DNA of 9,548 nucleotides from Leptotrichiaceae bacterium (lineage in GTDB: Bacteria > Fusobacteriota > Fusobacteriia > Fusobacteriales > Leptotrichiaceae), in the NCBI GenBank assembly GCA_030532815.1, contig JAUNKI010000053.1:1-9548 (forward strand), written 5' to 3'. The position numbers were made by a program, and so were the translations under genes. This document shows, piece after piece, positions 1 through 6,523 of the stretch; positions within the stretch are counted from its first letter, which is position 1; every line of letters begins with the position of its first letter. Under the pieces are notes generated by a model. The model had not been told where the DNA came from and did not search any database. It saw nothing but the letters and a program-made list of their open reading frames with translations.

Positions 1-51
1 CGCGACATTCAGCTTGGAAGGCTGACGCTCTACCAACTGAGCTACTCCCGC
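1..51 (-). tRNA. tRNA-Gly (anticodon TCC), 3' part cut off by window edge
   Basis: Read on the minus strand, the sequence starts with acceptor arm GCGGGAG (plus 45-51). It continues with a D arm closed by GCTC/GAGC and an anticodon stem TCAGC/GCTGA around loop CTTCCAA. Anticodon TCC lies at plus 16-18, so the gene decodes GGA and other GGN glycine codons. The variable loop is present, but the T arm and 3' acceptor strand lie beyond position 1. It sits 28 nt downstream of the tRNA-Pro gene on the same strand and is probably cotranscribed with it. Confidence 0.95.
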
Positions 52-79
52 ATTATATTATAAATGTATATGAAATAAA

Positions 80-156
80 TGGTCGGTGCAGCAGGATTCG
101 AACCTGCGACCCCCTGCTCCCAAGGCAGGTGCGCTACCGGGCTGCGCTATGCACCG
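80..156 (-). tRNA. tRNA-Pro (anticodon TGG), CCA encoded
   Basis: This is a complete cloverleaf on the minus strand. The acceptor CGGTGCA pairs with TGCACCG, and the D stem is GCGC/GCGC. The anticodon stem CCTGC/GCAGG encloses loop CTTGGGA with anticodon TGG at plus 120-122. The T arm is GCAGG-TTCGAAT-CCTGC. Discriminator A and a genome-encoded CCA end the gene at 80-83. It decodes proline CCA and probably other CCN codons. Confidence 0.97.
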
Positions 157-188
157 TTATTATAAAATGATATTTCTATCAGACAAAA

Positions 189-220
189 ATTATATTATCA
201 TTTTTTTTTTTTTTTGTCAA
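189..220 (-). promoter_or_regulatory. probable promoter of the tRNA-Pro/tRNA-Gly transcript
   Basis: On the minus strand a perfect -35 TTGACA (plus 215-220) is followed by a spacer made almost only of A (A15 including its edge, plus 201-215). A -10 follows: TAATAT at plus 192-197 gives 17-nt spacing. The better hexamer TATAAT at 189-194 would need 20 nt. Transcription would begin about 25-30 nt before the tRNA-Pro 5' end. The exact -10 is uncertain, but the consensus -35 and the position support a sigma-70-type promoter. Confidence 0.6.
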
Positions 221-271
221 TAACTTTTTTATTATTTTCTTTTCTTTTTTTATACTTTTTTCCGAATATTT

Positions 272-320
272 AAAAAGACGGATATCTAAATGTGAAAAAA
301 CACCGTTAAACACTTCCGTC
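272..320 (-). terminator. probable terminator of the minus-strand exported-protein gene
   Basis: Downstream of the stop codon at 353-355, the minus strand has GACGGA (plus 315-320) complementary to TCCGTC (plus 277-282), followed at once by five Ts (plus 272-276). The 32-nt loop contains a GTG/CAC pair that could form an inner stem. The short stem and long loop make it weaker than a textbook rho-independent terminator. Its position between this gene and the tRNA promoter fits the role. Confidence 0.45.
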
Positions 321-352
321 CGCTATCATTTTTCTAAATTTCCAAATACTTT

Positions 353-955
353 CTACAATCCCGCTATTGAATGAAAAGTATCCATTATCCCTAAAGACAG
401 CATATTGAGAAAATCTCTATCCAGATTTAAGTTGTCCCAATTACCTATTTTCTTTATTTTCAATTTTAAATTTTTCCTGCTGTAATATTTGATATTTCCT
501 GATTTCAGCTCTTTCAGCATATACTTTTCAAATTCCTGAGCTACATATCTTTTGGAATCTTTTTTTGACATCTGCTTAAGTTTTTCCGCCGTTTCAGGTT
601 TTCTTTCAAAATCACTCTGAAATTTTTCAGCTTCCTGTCTTAAATCAGGACCTTTGTAGTCAATATCAATCTCTGCTTCATTTCCTTTTATTTCAATATT
701 GTTTATTTTATATTCGGATTTTTTATGACCTTCCACCATTATACTTCCCATTTTACCCATAATAAAATAGCTGACGGAATTTCTGTCAAGTCTGTTTGAT
801 ATTAGAAGTTTTTCTCTTTCATCTCTTCCTCCTGTTTTATGATACTCCATTATTTTTTCCATTTCCTTTTTTATTTTTTCTTCAGCTTCTTTATCAGGTG
901 CTGAAAATCCCAATACCGCTAAAACAAAAAATATTAGTAAACTCCACTTTTTCAT
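353..955 (-). CDS. small exported protein of unknown function
   Basis: The 200-residue product starts with a Sec signal peptide: Lys-Lys, a hydrophobic stretch at about residues 4-16, and a cleavage region around G16-F-S-A19. No lipobox Cys is seen. A charged Lys/Glu helix follows (about 20-50). Next come beta-like segments (about 83-102, alternating Ile/Glu/Asp), another charged helix (about 105-150) and a basic beta-rich end (about 153-172). This helix-then-strands plan resembles small NTF2/DUF4878-like periplasmic proteins, but that is a guess from pattern only. ATG 953-955 is preceded by AAGGAG at plus 961-966 with 5-nt spacing. A TATAAT-like -10 lies at plus 1002-1007. The gene is divergent from the pel operon and has its own terminator, so nothing ties it functionally to Pel. 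Confidence 0.8.
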   Translation of the reverse strand: MKKWSLLIFFVLAVLGFSAPDKEAEEKIKKEMEKIMEYHKTGGRDEREKLLISNRLDRNSVSYFIMGKMGSIMVEGHKKSEYKINNIEIKGNEAEIDIDYKGPDLRQEAEKFQSDFERKPETAEKLKQMSKKDSKRYVAQEFEKYMLKELKSGNIKYYSRKNLKLKIKKIGNWDNLNLDRDFLNMLSLGIMDTFHSIAGL

Positions 956-1001
956 ATCCGCTCCTTATCGTTATAAATAAACCGTATTTTACTGCTTTTA
1001 T

Positions 1002-1007
1002 ATTATA
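1002..1007 (-). promoter_or_regulatory. candidate -10 element for the minus-strand exported-protein gene
   Basis: On the minus strand a perfect TATAAT preceded by TG lies about 47 nt upstream of the ATG at 955. No convincing -35 is found at 16-18 nt (the best hexamers are AT-only), so only the -10 is proposed. In this AT-rich spacer a chance match is quite possible. Confidence 0.35.
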
Positions 1008-1195
1008 CATTATTTTTCTTATAAAATTCTTATTAATTTCTCCACAACAAAATATAAAATTTTCTTTTTTTCTATTCTTTTCATTAATAAATTTCAAAAA
1101 ATATATTACTAAAATGAATGAATTATTTTTTTATTCTAAAAACAGCCTGTATTTTAAATTTTCTTTTGATTTCTAAGGTTTTTAGTATAATAAAA

Positions 1196-1223
1196 AACAT
1201 ATCTCTCCATGTAAAAATATGTT
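1196..1223. repeat. inverted repeat overlapping the pel -35, possible operator
   Basis: AACATAT (1196-1202) and ATATGTT (1217-1223) are perfect 7-bp inverted arms 14 nt apart, and the right arm enters the -35 hexamer. A dimeric DNA-binding protein here would block RNA polymerase. The arms are AT-rich, so chance cannot be excluded. Confidence 0.35.
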
Positions 1224-1250
1224 GAAAAAAAACATTAATTTTGCTATACT
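1222..1250 (+). promoter_or_regulatory. main promoter of the pel operon
   Basis: The -35 TTGAAA (1222-1227), a 17-nt spacer and the -10 TATACT (1245-1250) with an extended TGc (1242-1244) form a near-consensus sigma-70-type promoter. Transcription would start near 1257, leaving about 150 nt of untranslated leader before the pelD ATG. No equally good promoter is seen inside the operon, whose genes overlap or are separated by at most 24 nt. Confidence 0.75.
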
Positions 1251-1269
1251 TAGTGAGCTAAAATCATAT

Positions 1270-1308
1270 ATACAATTATAAAGAAAAATTTATTTATTAT
1301 AATTGTAT
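1270..1308 (+). promoter_or_regulatory. 12-bp hairpin in the pel leader RNA
   Basis: ATACAATTATAA (1270-1281) is perfectly complementary to TTATAATTGTAT (1297-1308), with a 15-nt loop and a following run of Ts. The stem has a single GC pair, so it is a weak terminator at best. It could act as an attenuator, an RNA-stability element or, at the DNA level, a protein-binding palindrome. Confidence 0.5.
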
Positions 1309-1310
1309 TT

Positions 1311-1377
1311 TAAAGTTTTATTTCTACATTACTAAGTAAAATTAAAGAAATGAATTCTTTTACTTATTAAAACTTTA
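1311..1377 (+). promoter_or_regulatory. second, bipartite hairpin in the pel leader RNA
   Basis: The outer stem is TAAAGTTTTA (1311-1320) with TAAAACTTTA (1368-1377). The inner stem is TAAGTAAAA (1333-1341) with TTTTACTTA (1358-1366). The right-hand arms are separated by one nucleotide and the left-hand arms by a 12-nt bulge. The structure ends 20 nt before the pelD Shine-Dalgarno. Nineteen designed-looking pairs in two perfect blocks are unlikely by chance even at this base composition. No known riboswitch consensus was recognised. Confidence 0.5.
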
Positions 1378-1408
1378 TTTTGAAACCTACAAACAATGGA
1401 GGACATTT

Positions 1409-2323
1409 ATGAAAAATTTATTCAGATGTTTACTTGAAAGCTCTGTATATACTTTAGCAGTCATAATTATTTTTTATTTTCTCCCTTTTTCAAAAGAACA
1501 TTTTTTAATTTTGAATTTACATCCTCTGGCAATAGTCGTAGCTTTTATGGCTCTCCGTTACGGAATTTATCTTGGATTTATAAGTGCTTTAGTCGCTACT
1601 TCAGGATACATTTATGTATATTCGGCTTTAGGAAACGATATGGTTCTTTTCCTGTTAAAGTTTCAATACTATAAATTTTTTCTTATGTTTTTATTTATTG
1701 CCATGTTTCTTGGAAGATTCCAGACAAATTATAAAAACAGGGAAGAAGAGCTTGAAAGAGAAATGCATAATCTCAGATCATCACTGGAAGTTGCGGAAAA
1801 AAATAATTCTGAGCTGCTGGATATAAATCTTTCACTAAAAAATCAGATTATACGTAGTAAGGGAAGTATTCTTTCTTTTCAGAATGCAAAAAAAAGGCTC
1901 TTTGAAAAATCTGATATGGAAGAAATTTACAAGGATTCTCTGACTATTTTAAAACAGTTTCTGGATTGTGAAAATGCGGGAATTTTTACCCTTGAAAATA
2001 ATATTCTGAAAAATAAATTACAGATATCCGATTCATTTATTGAAAATGAAATACCTATAACCTCTGAAAATGCCCACAGATTTATGGAAACTTTCAAAAA
2101 AAGGATCCCTCTGGAATTTCCCGTTGATTTAAACGGAGAAAGTCCCGTTTTCATTGCCCCTTTATTCAGAGGAAGAGAAATTATCGCATTTCTTGAAGTG
2201 GAACGGCTGACTTACAGTACATCCAGAAGTTATAATTTTGAAGTATTCAAAATCGTAGCTTCTGAAGTTAACAGCATATTGAAAGTTATTTTTAACAAGG
2301 AAGACAGAGATTATGAAATTTAA
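1409..2323 (+). CDS. pelD: PelD-like inner-membrane protein with GAF domain, lacking the GGDEF receptor
   Basis: The 304-residue product has four hydrophobic segments at about 12-28, 33-50, 52-73 and 87-103. A coiled coil follows at about 108-150 (rich in Glu/Lys/Leu), then a GAF-like domain at about 155-297 (VFIAPLF..REIIAFLEVE). This is the order of PelD, which in Pseudomonas is about 455 residues and ends in a degenerate GGDEF domain that binds c-di-GMP through an RxxD site. Here the protein stops right after GAF and no RxxD/GGDEF module follows, so the c-di-GMP input appears absent. The next gene starts in another frame and overlaps by 11 nt, so this is not a simple frameshift. GGAGG at 1398-1402 sets the start. 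Identification rests on architecture plus the neighbouring PelE, PelF and PelG. Confidence 0.8.
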   Translation: MKNLFRCLLESSVYTLAVIIIFYFLPFSKEHFLILNLHPLAIVVAFMALRYGIYLGFISALVATSGYIYVYSALGNDMVLFLLKFQYYKFFLMFLFIAMFLGRFQTNYKNREEELEREMHNLRSSLEVAEKNNSELLDINLSLKNQIIRSKGSILSFQNAKKRLFEKSDMEEIYKDSLTILKQFLDCENAGIFTLENNILKNKLQISDSFIENEIPITSENAHRFMETFKKRIPLEFPVDLNGESPVFIAPLFRGREIIAFLEVERLTYSTSRSYNFEVFKIVASEVNSILKVIFNKEDRDYEI

Positions 2324-4139
2324 ATATTTTTTCATTATAATTCTTATTATAGAATTGTTTTTACAAATAAATCGTATAGTAAATAAAGGAAGCTATTTTT
2401 CAATATCACAAGAAGTATCTTTTGAAAAAAAGGCTCCCAAAAATACTAAATATCAGTTTAGCCACCCACAGAAAATGCTGGTCTACTATAATAAAAAATC
2501 TGAGCAGTCAGTGAATATACTGTACAATCTCGAACATATGTTTAAATACAACAAAATAAATTATACTGTGGCGGACATTGGAGAAATCGTATCTACATCA
2601 GATTATGATACTTTCATTTTTGCTACGGAAACTTTTATAGGATTTCAGAAAAGTATGTTTGAAACTATACAGAAGGAAACTTTTGAAGGAAAGAAACTTA
2701 TATTTTTAAACAATACTCCTCATAATCCGTTTAATGAAATTGCAGGAGTAAAGAAAATAGATGCTTTAGTTGAAAGCTCTTCGGAAATTCTTTTTTCTGA
2801 AAAACTTTTTCCGGGTCTTGATAAATACAGCCCTACAAAAGAAATAGTAGTACATCCTACTATGCAGGTACAGACTGATGATGATGTCAGAATTCTCGCA
2901 AGAAGTAAGGAAAACATACCTCTGCTTTGGGAAAAGCCTTACGGGAAAGGTCTCATTCTATACACAAATGCATCATTTTTTGCTGATAAGATAACTCGCG
3001 GACTTATGAATCAATGGATCGGATACGGAAATGACTGGTATATTACTCCTGTTTTAAATGCAAAACTGATGCATATAGACGACTTTCCCGCTCCAATACC
3101 CCGTGCTGCCAACTCAAGTATCCATAATCATTATCATGTAGGTACAAGAGATTTTTATAAGCAGATATGGCTAAAAGATATGCTTGAAATTGCCAAACGT
3201 AGAAATATCATTTTCAGCGGATTTATAATTATTGATTACAATCACGTAGTCCGTAAAGAAAATATGAAAAGAATATCCGACCTTACATTAAAAGATTTAA
3301 GCCTTGAAGGAAGGGAACTTTTCCTACAGCACGGCGAACTGGGAGTACACGGTTATAACCACAACCCTTTGGTTTATAACAGAAAGGAAGTGGATTTTAA
3401 AGCTCTCAATTATGTTCCGTGGGAAAGTCAGGAAGATATGGGAGCAGGAATAAATCAGGTAAAAAGTTATGTAAAGGAACTGTTCGGAGACAGAGTAAAA
3501 CTGTACACATACGTCCCTCCAAGTAATATTATAAGAAATGAAGGACTGGAGGCCCTTGTAAAAAACTTCCCCGATATGAATGCCGTTTCTGCAATATTTT
3601 ACGGTAATTCAGATGAAGGAGCATATGTACAGGAAATAGGGCGTAACAGAGATTTCCCTACTTTATATAATCTTCCCAGATTTTCTTCAGGATTTTATTA
3701 TGACAATAATGAAATGTGGAGTTTATACAATGCTGTTGCCACTTACGGCTACTGGTCGCATTTTGTTCATCCAGACGATCTTATATCCAAAGACAGAAGC
3801 AGAAATAAATCATGGGTGGAACTAAAAGGAGAATTTGAAAAAATCCTTGTAGATGTTGAAACAAATATGCCTTTTCTGACACCTATGAGAGCCGTAGACA
3901 TGACAAAAAAGTATGCAAATATTGAAGATATAAAAATCTTTTCCGAAAAGTCGGGAAATGAAATTCATGTAGGAGTGGAAAATTTCAGAGATCCTTTTGA
4001 TACATTAATAAGAATAAGAAATAAAAAAATAAGCAAAATTTCTTCAGGTACATTCAGAGAAGTCTACAATACGGGAAATACAAGAATTTACCTTGTTTCG
4101 GTAAATAATGAAGATACAACAATTTATTTAGGTGATTAA
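2313..4139 (+). CDS. pelA: PelA-like DUF2194 protein with polysaccharide deacetylase domain
   Basis: The 608-residue product has an N-terminal membrane anchor or uncleaved signal (about 4-18), so the rest should be extracytoplasmic. Residues about 50-235 look like the Rossmann/amidotransferase-like part of DUF2194. A NodB-type (CE4/CE18-like) deacetylase follows. Its HIDD motif at 254-257 supplies the catalytic and metal Asp pair, and HGYNH at 346-350 is the HxxxH metal site. VPPSN (401-405) and HFVHPDD (483-489) are the later active-site motifs. A small beta-rich C-terminus follows (about 535-608). Expected role: partial deacetylation of the Pel polymer, making it cationic. It corresponds to the deacetylase-only form called PelA(DA) in Gram-positive loci, since the glycoside-hydrolase domain of Pseudomonas PelA (about 948 residues) is absent. 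The start overlaps pelD by 11 nt with AAGGA at 2297-2301, suggesting translational coupling. Confidence 0.85.
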   Translation: MKFKYFFIIILIIELFLQINRIVNKGSYFSISQEVSFEKKAPKNTKYQFSHPQKMLVYYNKKSEQSVNILYNLEHMFKYNKINYTVADIGEIVSTSDYDTFIFATETFIGFQKSMFETIQKETFEGKKLIFLNNTPHNPFNEIAGVKKIDALVESSSEILFSEKLFPGLDKYSPTKEIVVHPTMQVQTDDDVRILARSKENIPLLWEKPYGKGLILYTNASFFADKITRGLMNQWIGYGNDWYITPVLNAKLMHIDDFPAPIPRAANSSIHNHYHVGTRDFYKQIWLKDMLEIAKRRNIIFSGFIIIDYNHVVRKENMKRISDLTLKDLSLEGRELFLQHGELGVHGYNHNPLVYNRKEVDFKALNYVPWESQEDMGAGINQVKSYVKELFGDRVKLYTYVPPSNIIRNEGLEALVKNFPDMNAVSAIFYGNSDEGAYVQEIGRNRDFPTLYNLPRFSSGFYYDNNEMWSLYNAVATYGYWSHFVHPDDLISKDRSRNKSWVELKGEFEKILVDVETNMPFLTPMRAVDMTKKYANIEDIKIFSEKSGNEIHVGVENFRDPFDTLIRIRNKKISKISSGTFREVYNTGNTRIYLVSVNNEDTTIYLGD

Positions 4140-4140
4140 A

Positions 4141-5079
4141 ATGTTTAAACAAAAAAAAATGATTACATTTATACTGATGGTAATTTTATTTATTATAGAA
4201 GTAATAATAGTAAAATATTTTTATACTTCGGAAAATCTTTCAACTTTTAAAAGTCTTTTCTGGATTTTTCATGAAATTTCGGTTCTTGCCTTTATAGGGA
4301 TATGTCATTTTCTATTAAGGGAAGATATAGGCTATTATGATATTTTTCTTATATTTTTCCCTTTAATAGGAGTTTCTTTACTCCTTCTTGACCGCCTTCT
4401 CCTTAAATGGACAGTTTCTCAGGCACTTATAGAGGAAATACTGTACGAAGAGCTGAAAAAAAAGGACACAGGAAGAGAAAGCTTCGTCAAATCCGATTTT
4501 GATGTAATGAACTCCTATGATTTACTTATGTCGGACAACATAGAAAAAAAGAAAAAGTTTCTTTTTTCCTATCAGCCTAAGGATATTTCCATAAAAACTG
4601 AAATATTGCAGAGAGCTCTTTTAGACGAAAATATAGACGTAATACATTATGCTGCCACGGAACTTAATAAAATAGACACTAAAATACAGGAAGAAATAAA
4701 TGTCGCAGAAAATTCCAAAGAAAAAGATATTCACAAAATTTATAATTTATATAAAAAATATACTGAATCAGGACTTCTTTTCGGACCGATACTGGAATTT
4801 TACCAAAAAAAAATGTCGGTCCTCCTGAAAGAACTGAAATTAAATAATAAAGACGCTGAAATCGAACAATTGAGCTTGTACAGACAAATGAATATGAAAA
4901 AAGAATATGAAATTCTGTTGAAAAAATATATTGAAAAATATACTGATACATCGGTTATTTCAGAATATTTAAAATTTCTGTATAAAGAAAACCGTCTTAA
5001 AGAAATGATTTCAGAATATAAAAAATATAGTAAATTACACACTGATATTGAAGCCCCTTATTTTTCGGCTGAAATCTGA
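4141..5079 (+). CDS. pelE: PelE-like inner-membrane protein with helical-repeat cytoplasmic domain
   Basis: The 312-residue product has three hydrophobic segments (about 8-25, 40-58 and 67-86). An all-helical, Lys/Glu-rich cytoplasmic part follows, with TPR-like helix pairs (about 215-300) and an IHYAATEL stretch (168-175). PelE of Pseudomonas (about 329 residues) likewise has membrane helices followed by TPRs and works with PelD and PelG. The position between the deacetylase and PelF supports the call. Start choice: a GTG at 4132 is possible, but AGGTG at 4130-4134 lies 6 nt before the ATG at 4141 and nothing like a ribosome site precedes the GTG. The ATG is one base after the pelA stop. The primary sequence of this family varies widely, so identity rests on topology and context. 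Confidence 0.75.
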   Translation: MFKQKKMITFILMVILFIIEVIIVKYFYTSENLSTFKSLFWIFHEISVLAFIGICHFLLREDIGYYDIFLIFFPLIGVSLLLLDRLLLKWTVSQALIEEILYEELKKKDTGRESFVKSDFDVMNSYDLLMSDNIEKKKKFLFSYQPKDISIKTEILQRALLDENIDVIHYAATELNKIDTKIQEEINVAENSKEKDIHKIYNLYKKYTESGLLFGPILEFYQKKMSVLLKELKLNNKDAEIEQLSLYRQMNMKKEYEILLKKYIEKYTDTSVISEYLKFLYKENRLKEMISEYKKYSKLHTDIEAPYFSAEI

Positions 5080-5087
5080 AAATAAGG
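5056..5087 (+). promoter_or_regulatory. 9-bp hairpin spanning the pelE stop, just before the pelF ribosome site
   Basis: CCTTATTTT (5056-5064) is perfectly complementary to AAAATAAGG (5079-5087), with a 14-nt loop containing the pelE TGA stop. The stem ends 3 nt before AAAGGAG of pelF (5091-5097). No T-run follows, so it is not a terminator. It could stabilise mRNA or modulate pelF translation. Confidence 0.45.
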
Positions 5088-5103
5088 TAAAAAGGAGTAA
5101 ACA

Positions 5104-6522
5104 ATGGCTGTTATTTGTTTTATATGTGAAGGTTCGTATCCTTACATAGTAGGGGGTGTATCCTCATGGGTTCATGAGCTGATTACGTCCAACCCTCAGC
5201 ATTTTTTTAAAATACTTTGTATTATTCCCAATAAGGAATTTGCAAAATTAAAATATAAAGTTCCAAAAAATGTCGTAGAAATTAAAAATCTTTATATGGA
5301 TCCTTATCTGAACTTTTCTTATCTGAAAGTCTTAAAAGACGGTATGGAGGAAAACAGAAATAAAGAAAAAAGCATTGAGGAACTGCTTCATTTCCAGATA
5401 ACTGAAGAGCAGGAAAAGCTTGATCGTCTGGAAAACGTATTTTCAAAGGAGCTGGGAACGCCTCTTGAGATTGTTTTAAGCAAGGAATACTGGAATGTCC
5501 TTCTCAAATATTATGAAAAGTATCATTCAAAAGGTAATTTCAGTACATATTACTGGACATACAGAAATATTATCCTGAATTTACTGAAAATAGGACAGGA
5601 AAGTGTTCCCAAAGCAAATATTTATCATAGCGTCACTACGGGATATGCAGGATTTATATGTTCCCTCATAGCTCACAGAAAAAAAGGAAAATTCCTTTTG
5701 ACCGAACACGGAATTTATCCCCGTGAAAGAGAAGAGGAAATTTTAGGTGCCACATGGATTGACAGAGATTTTAAAAGTATATGGATTGACTATTTTTACT
5801 ATCTTTCAAAACTCGCTTATAAATATGCCGACAAAATTATTTCCCTATTTGAATATAACAGACAGATACAGATAGAATACGGGGCTCCTGAAGAAAAAAC
5901 CATAGTAATTCCCAACGGAGTGGACGAAAAAAAATACGGTTCCATTATAAGAAAAAAAAGAGACGGATTTCATATAGGTTCTGTTTTGAGAGTTGTTCCC
6001 ATTAAAGATTTGAAAATGATGATAAAAGGATTTAAAATTGCATCGGAAAAAATGCCTGACGCCGTTCTTTGGCTTATAGGACCCACAGACGAAGACGAAG
6101 ATTATTACAAAGAATGTCTTCAATTAGTGGAAAATCTCCAATTAAAGGAAAAGGTCATCTTTACGGGACGAGCTGATGTAACGGAATATTACTCCTTCCT
6201 CGACCTCCTTCTTCTGACTTCAATATCCGAAGGACAGCCACTGAGTATATTGGAAGGACTTGCTTCGGGAATTCCTTTTATCGCCACTGACGTGGGAAAC
6301 TGTCGGGAAATACTTATAGAAAAAAAAGAAATAGGAGAAGCGGGAATAATCATTCCTCCGACTTCATACATAGATCTGGCTGAAGCGTTGGTCACTCTTT
6401 ATAACAGTCCTGAAAAACTCGAGAAATTTTCTGAAAACGGAAAAATAATAATAGATAAATATTACAGGAAAAAGGACTTTATTGAAAATTACAGAAAAAT
6501 ATATGATGAGTTGGGAGGTTAA
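5104..6522 (+). CDS. pelF: PelF, GT4-family glycosyltransferase of Pel synthesis
   Basis: The 472-residue soluble GT-B enzyme is expected to polymerise the Pel backbone from nucleotide sugars (UDP-GalNAc/GlcNAc in characterised Pel) at the inner membrane. It starts with the characteristic PelF sequence CEGSYPYIVGGVSSWVHEL (residues 8-26, with the GG loop at 17-18). A family-specific insert lies at about 65-165. TEHGIYPRERE (200-210) follows. The C-terminal nucleotide-binding domain has IPNGVD (269-274), GSVLRVVPIKD (292-302), GR (355-356) and the retaining GT4 EX7E motif E376-E384. DVGNCREI (396-403) follows that motif. The length is close to the 507 residues of Pseudomonas PelF. AAAGGAG (5091-5097) sits 6 nt before the ATG. 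All key residues are present. Confidence 0.93.
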   Translation: MAVICFICEGSYPYIVGGVSSWVHELITSNPQHFFKILCIIPNKEFAKLKYKVPKNVVEIKNLYMDPYLNFSYLKVLKDGMEENRNKEKSIEELLHFQITEEQEKLDRLENVFSKELGTPLEIVLSKEYWNVLLKYYEKYHSKGNFSTYYWTYRNIILNLLKIGQESVPKANIYHSVTTGYAGFICSLIAHRKKGKFLLTEHGIYPREREEEILGATWIDRDFKSIWIDYFYYLSKLAYKYADKIISLFEYNRQIQIEYGAPEEKTIVIPNGVDEKKYGSIIRKKRDGFHIGSVLRVVPIKDLKMMIKGFKIASEKMPDAVLWLIGPTDEDEDYYKECLQLVENLQLKEKVIFTGRADVTEYYSFLDLLLLTSISEGQPLSILEGLASGIPFIATDVGNCREILIEKKEIGEAGIIIPPTSYIDLAEALVTLYNSPEKLEKFSENGKIIIDKYYRKKDFIENYRKIYDELGG

Positions 6523-6523
6523 A

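Larger units (their letters stand above)
956..1408. other. 453-nt gene-free divergent regulatory region
   Basis: No gene is supported here. An open frame crossing 796-1176 on the plus strand has no ribosome site, a low-complexity Phe/Leu/Ile product, and lies opposite the real gene at 353-955. The region does hold a -10 for the minus-strand gene (1002-1007), an 8-bp inverted repeat CTAAAAAC/GTTTTTAG (1136-1143 and 1178-1185) and a 7-bp inverted repeat at 1196-1223. It also holds the pel promoter (1222-1250) and a long leader with two hairpins (1270-1377). Confidence 0.7.

Noticed and set aside
1..352. tRNA genes as an integration site for a mobile pel island
   Set aside because: The tRNA 3' ends point away from the pel operon, no integrase is present, and no repeat of a tRNA end is seen at the other side of the window.
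796..1176. 126-codon open frame on the plus strand
   Set aside because: It overlaps the opposite-strand exported-protein gene, has no ribosome site and a Phe/Leu-rich low-complexity product; it is a by-product of AT-rich sequence.
1163..1191. Second promoter with TATAAT at 1186-1191
   Set aside because: The best -35 (TTGATT at 1166) is only 14 nt away and no good hexamer lies at 16-18 nt; the promoter at 1222-1250 is much better.
1257..1408. c-di-GMP (GEMM) or other known riboswitch in the pel leader
   Set aside because: The leader is almost only A/T and lacks the conserved GC-containing cores of known riboswitch classes; only hairpins are supported.
4132..4140. GTG start for pelE overlapping the pelA stop
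   Set aside because: AGGTG at 4130-4134 contains this GTG and is correctly spaced for the ATG at 4141; no Shine-Dalgarno precedes the GTG.
5845..6123. Minus-strand open frame opposite pelF (also 6189-6395 and 6364-6684)
   Set aside because: It lies opposite conserved GT4 coding sequence with intact motifs and has no start signals.
6482..6523. Upstream ATG extending PelG by 14 residues into pelF
   Set aside because: PelG proteins begin MAGIGFEL, and GGGAGG lies at the right distance from ATG 6524; no ribosome site precedes 6482.
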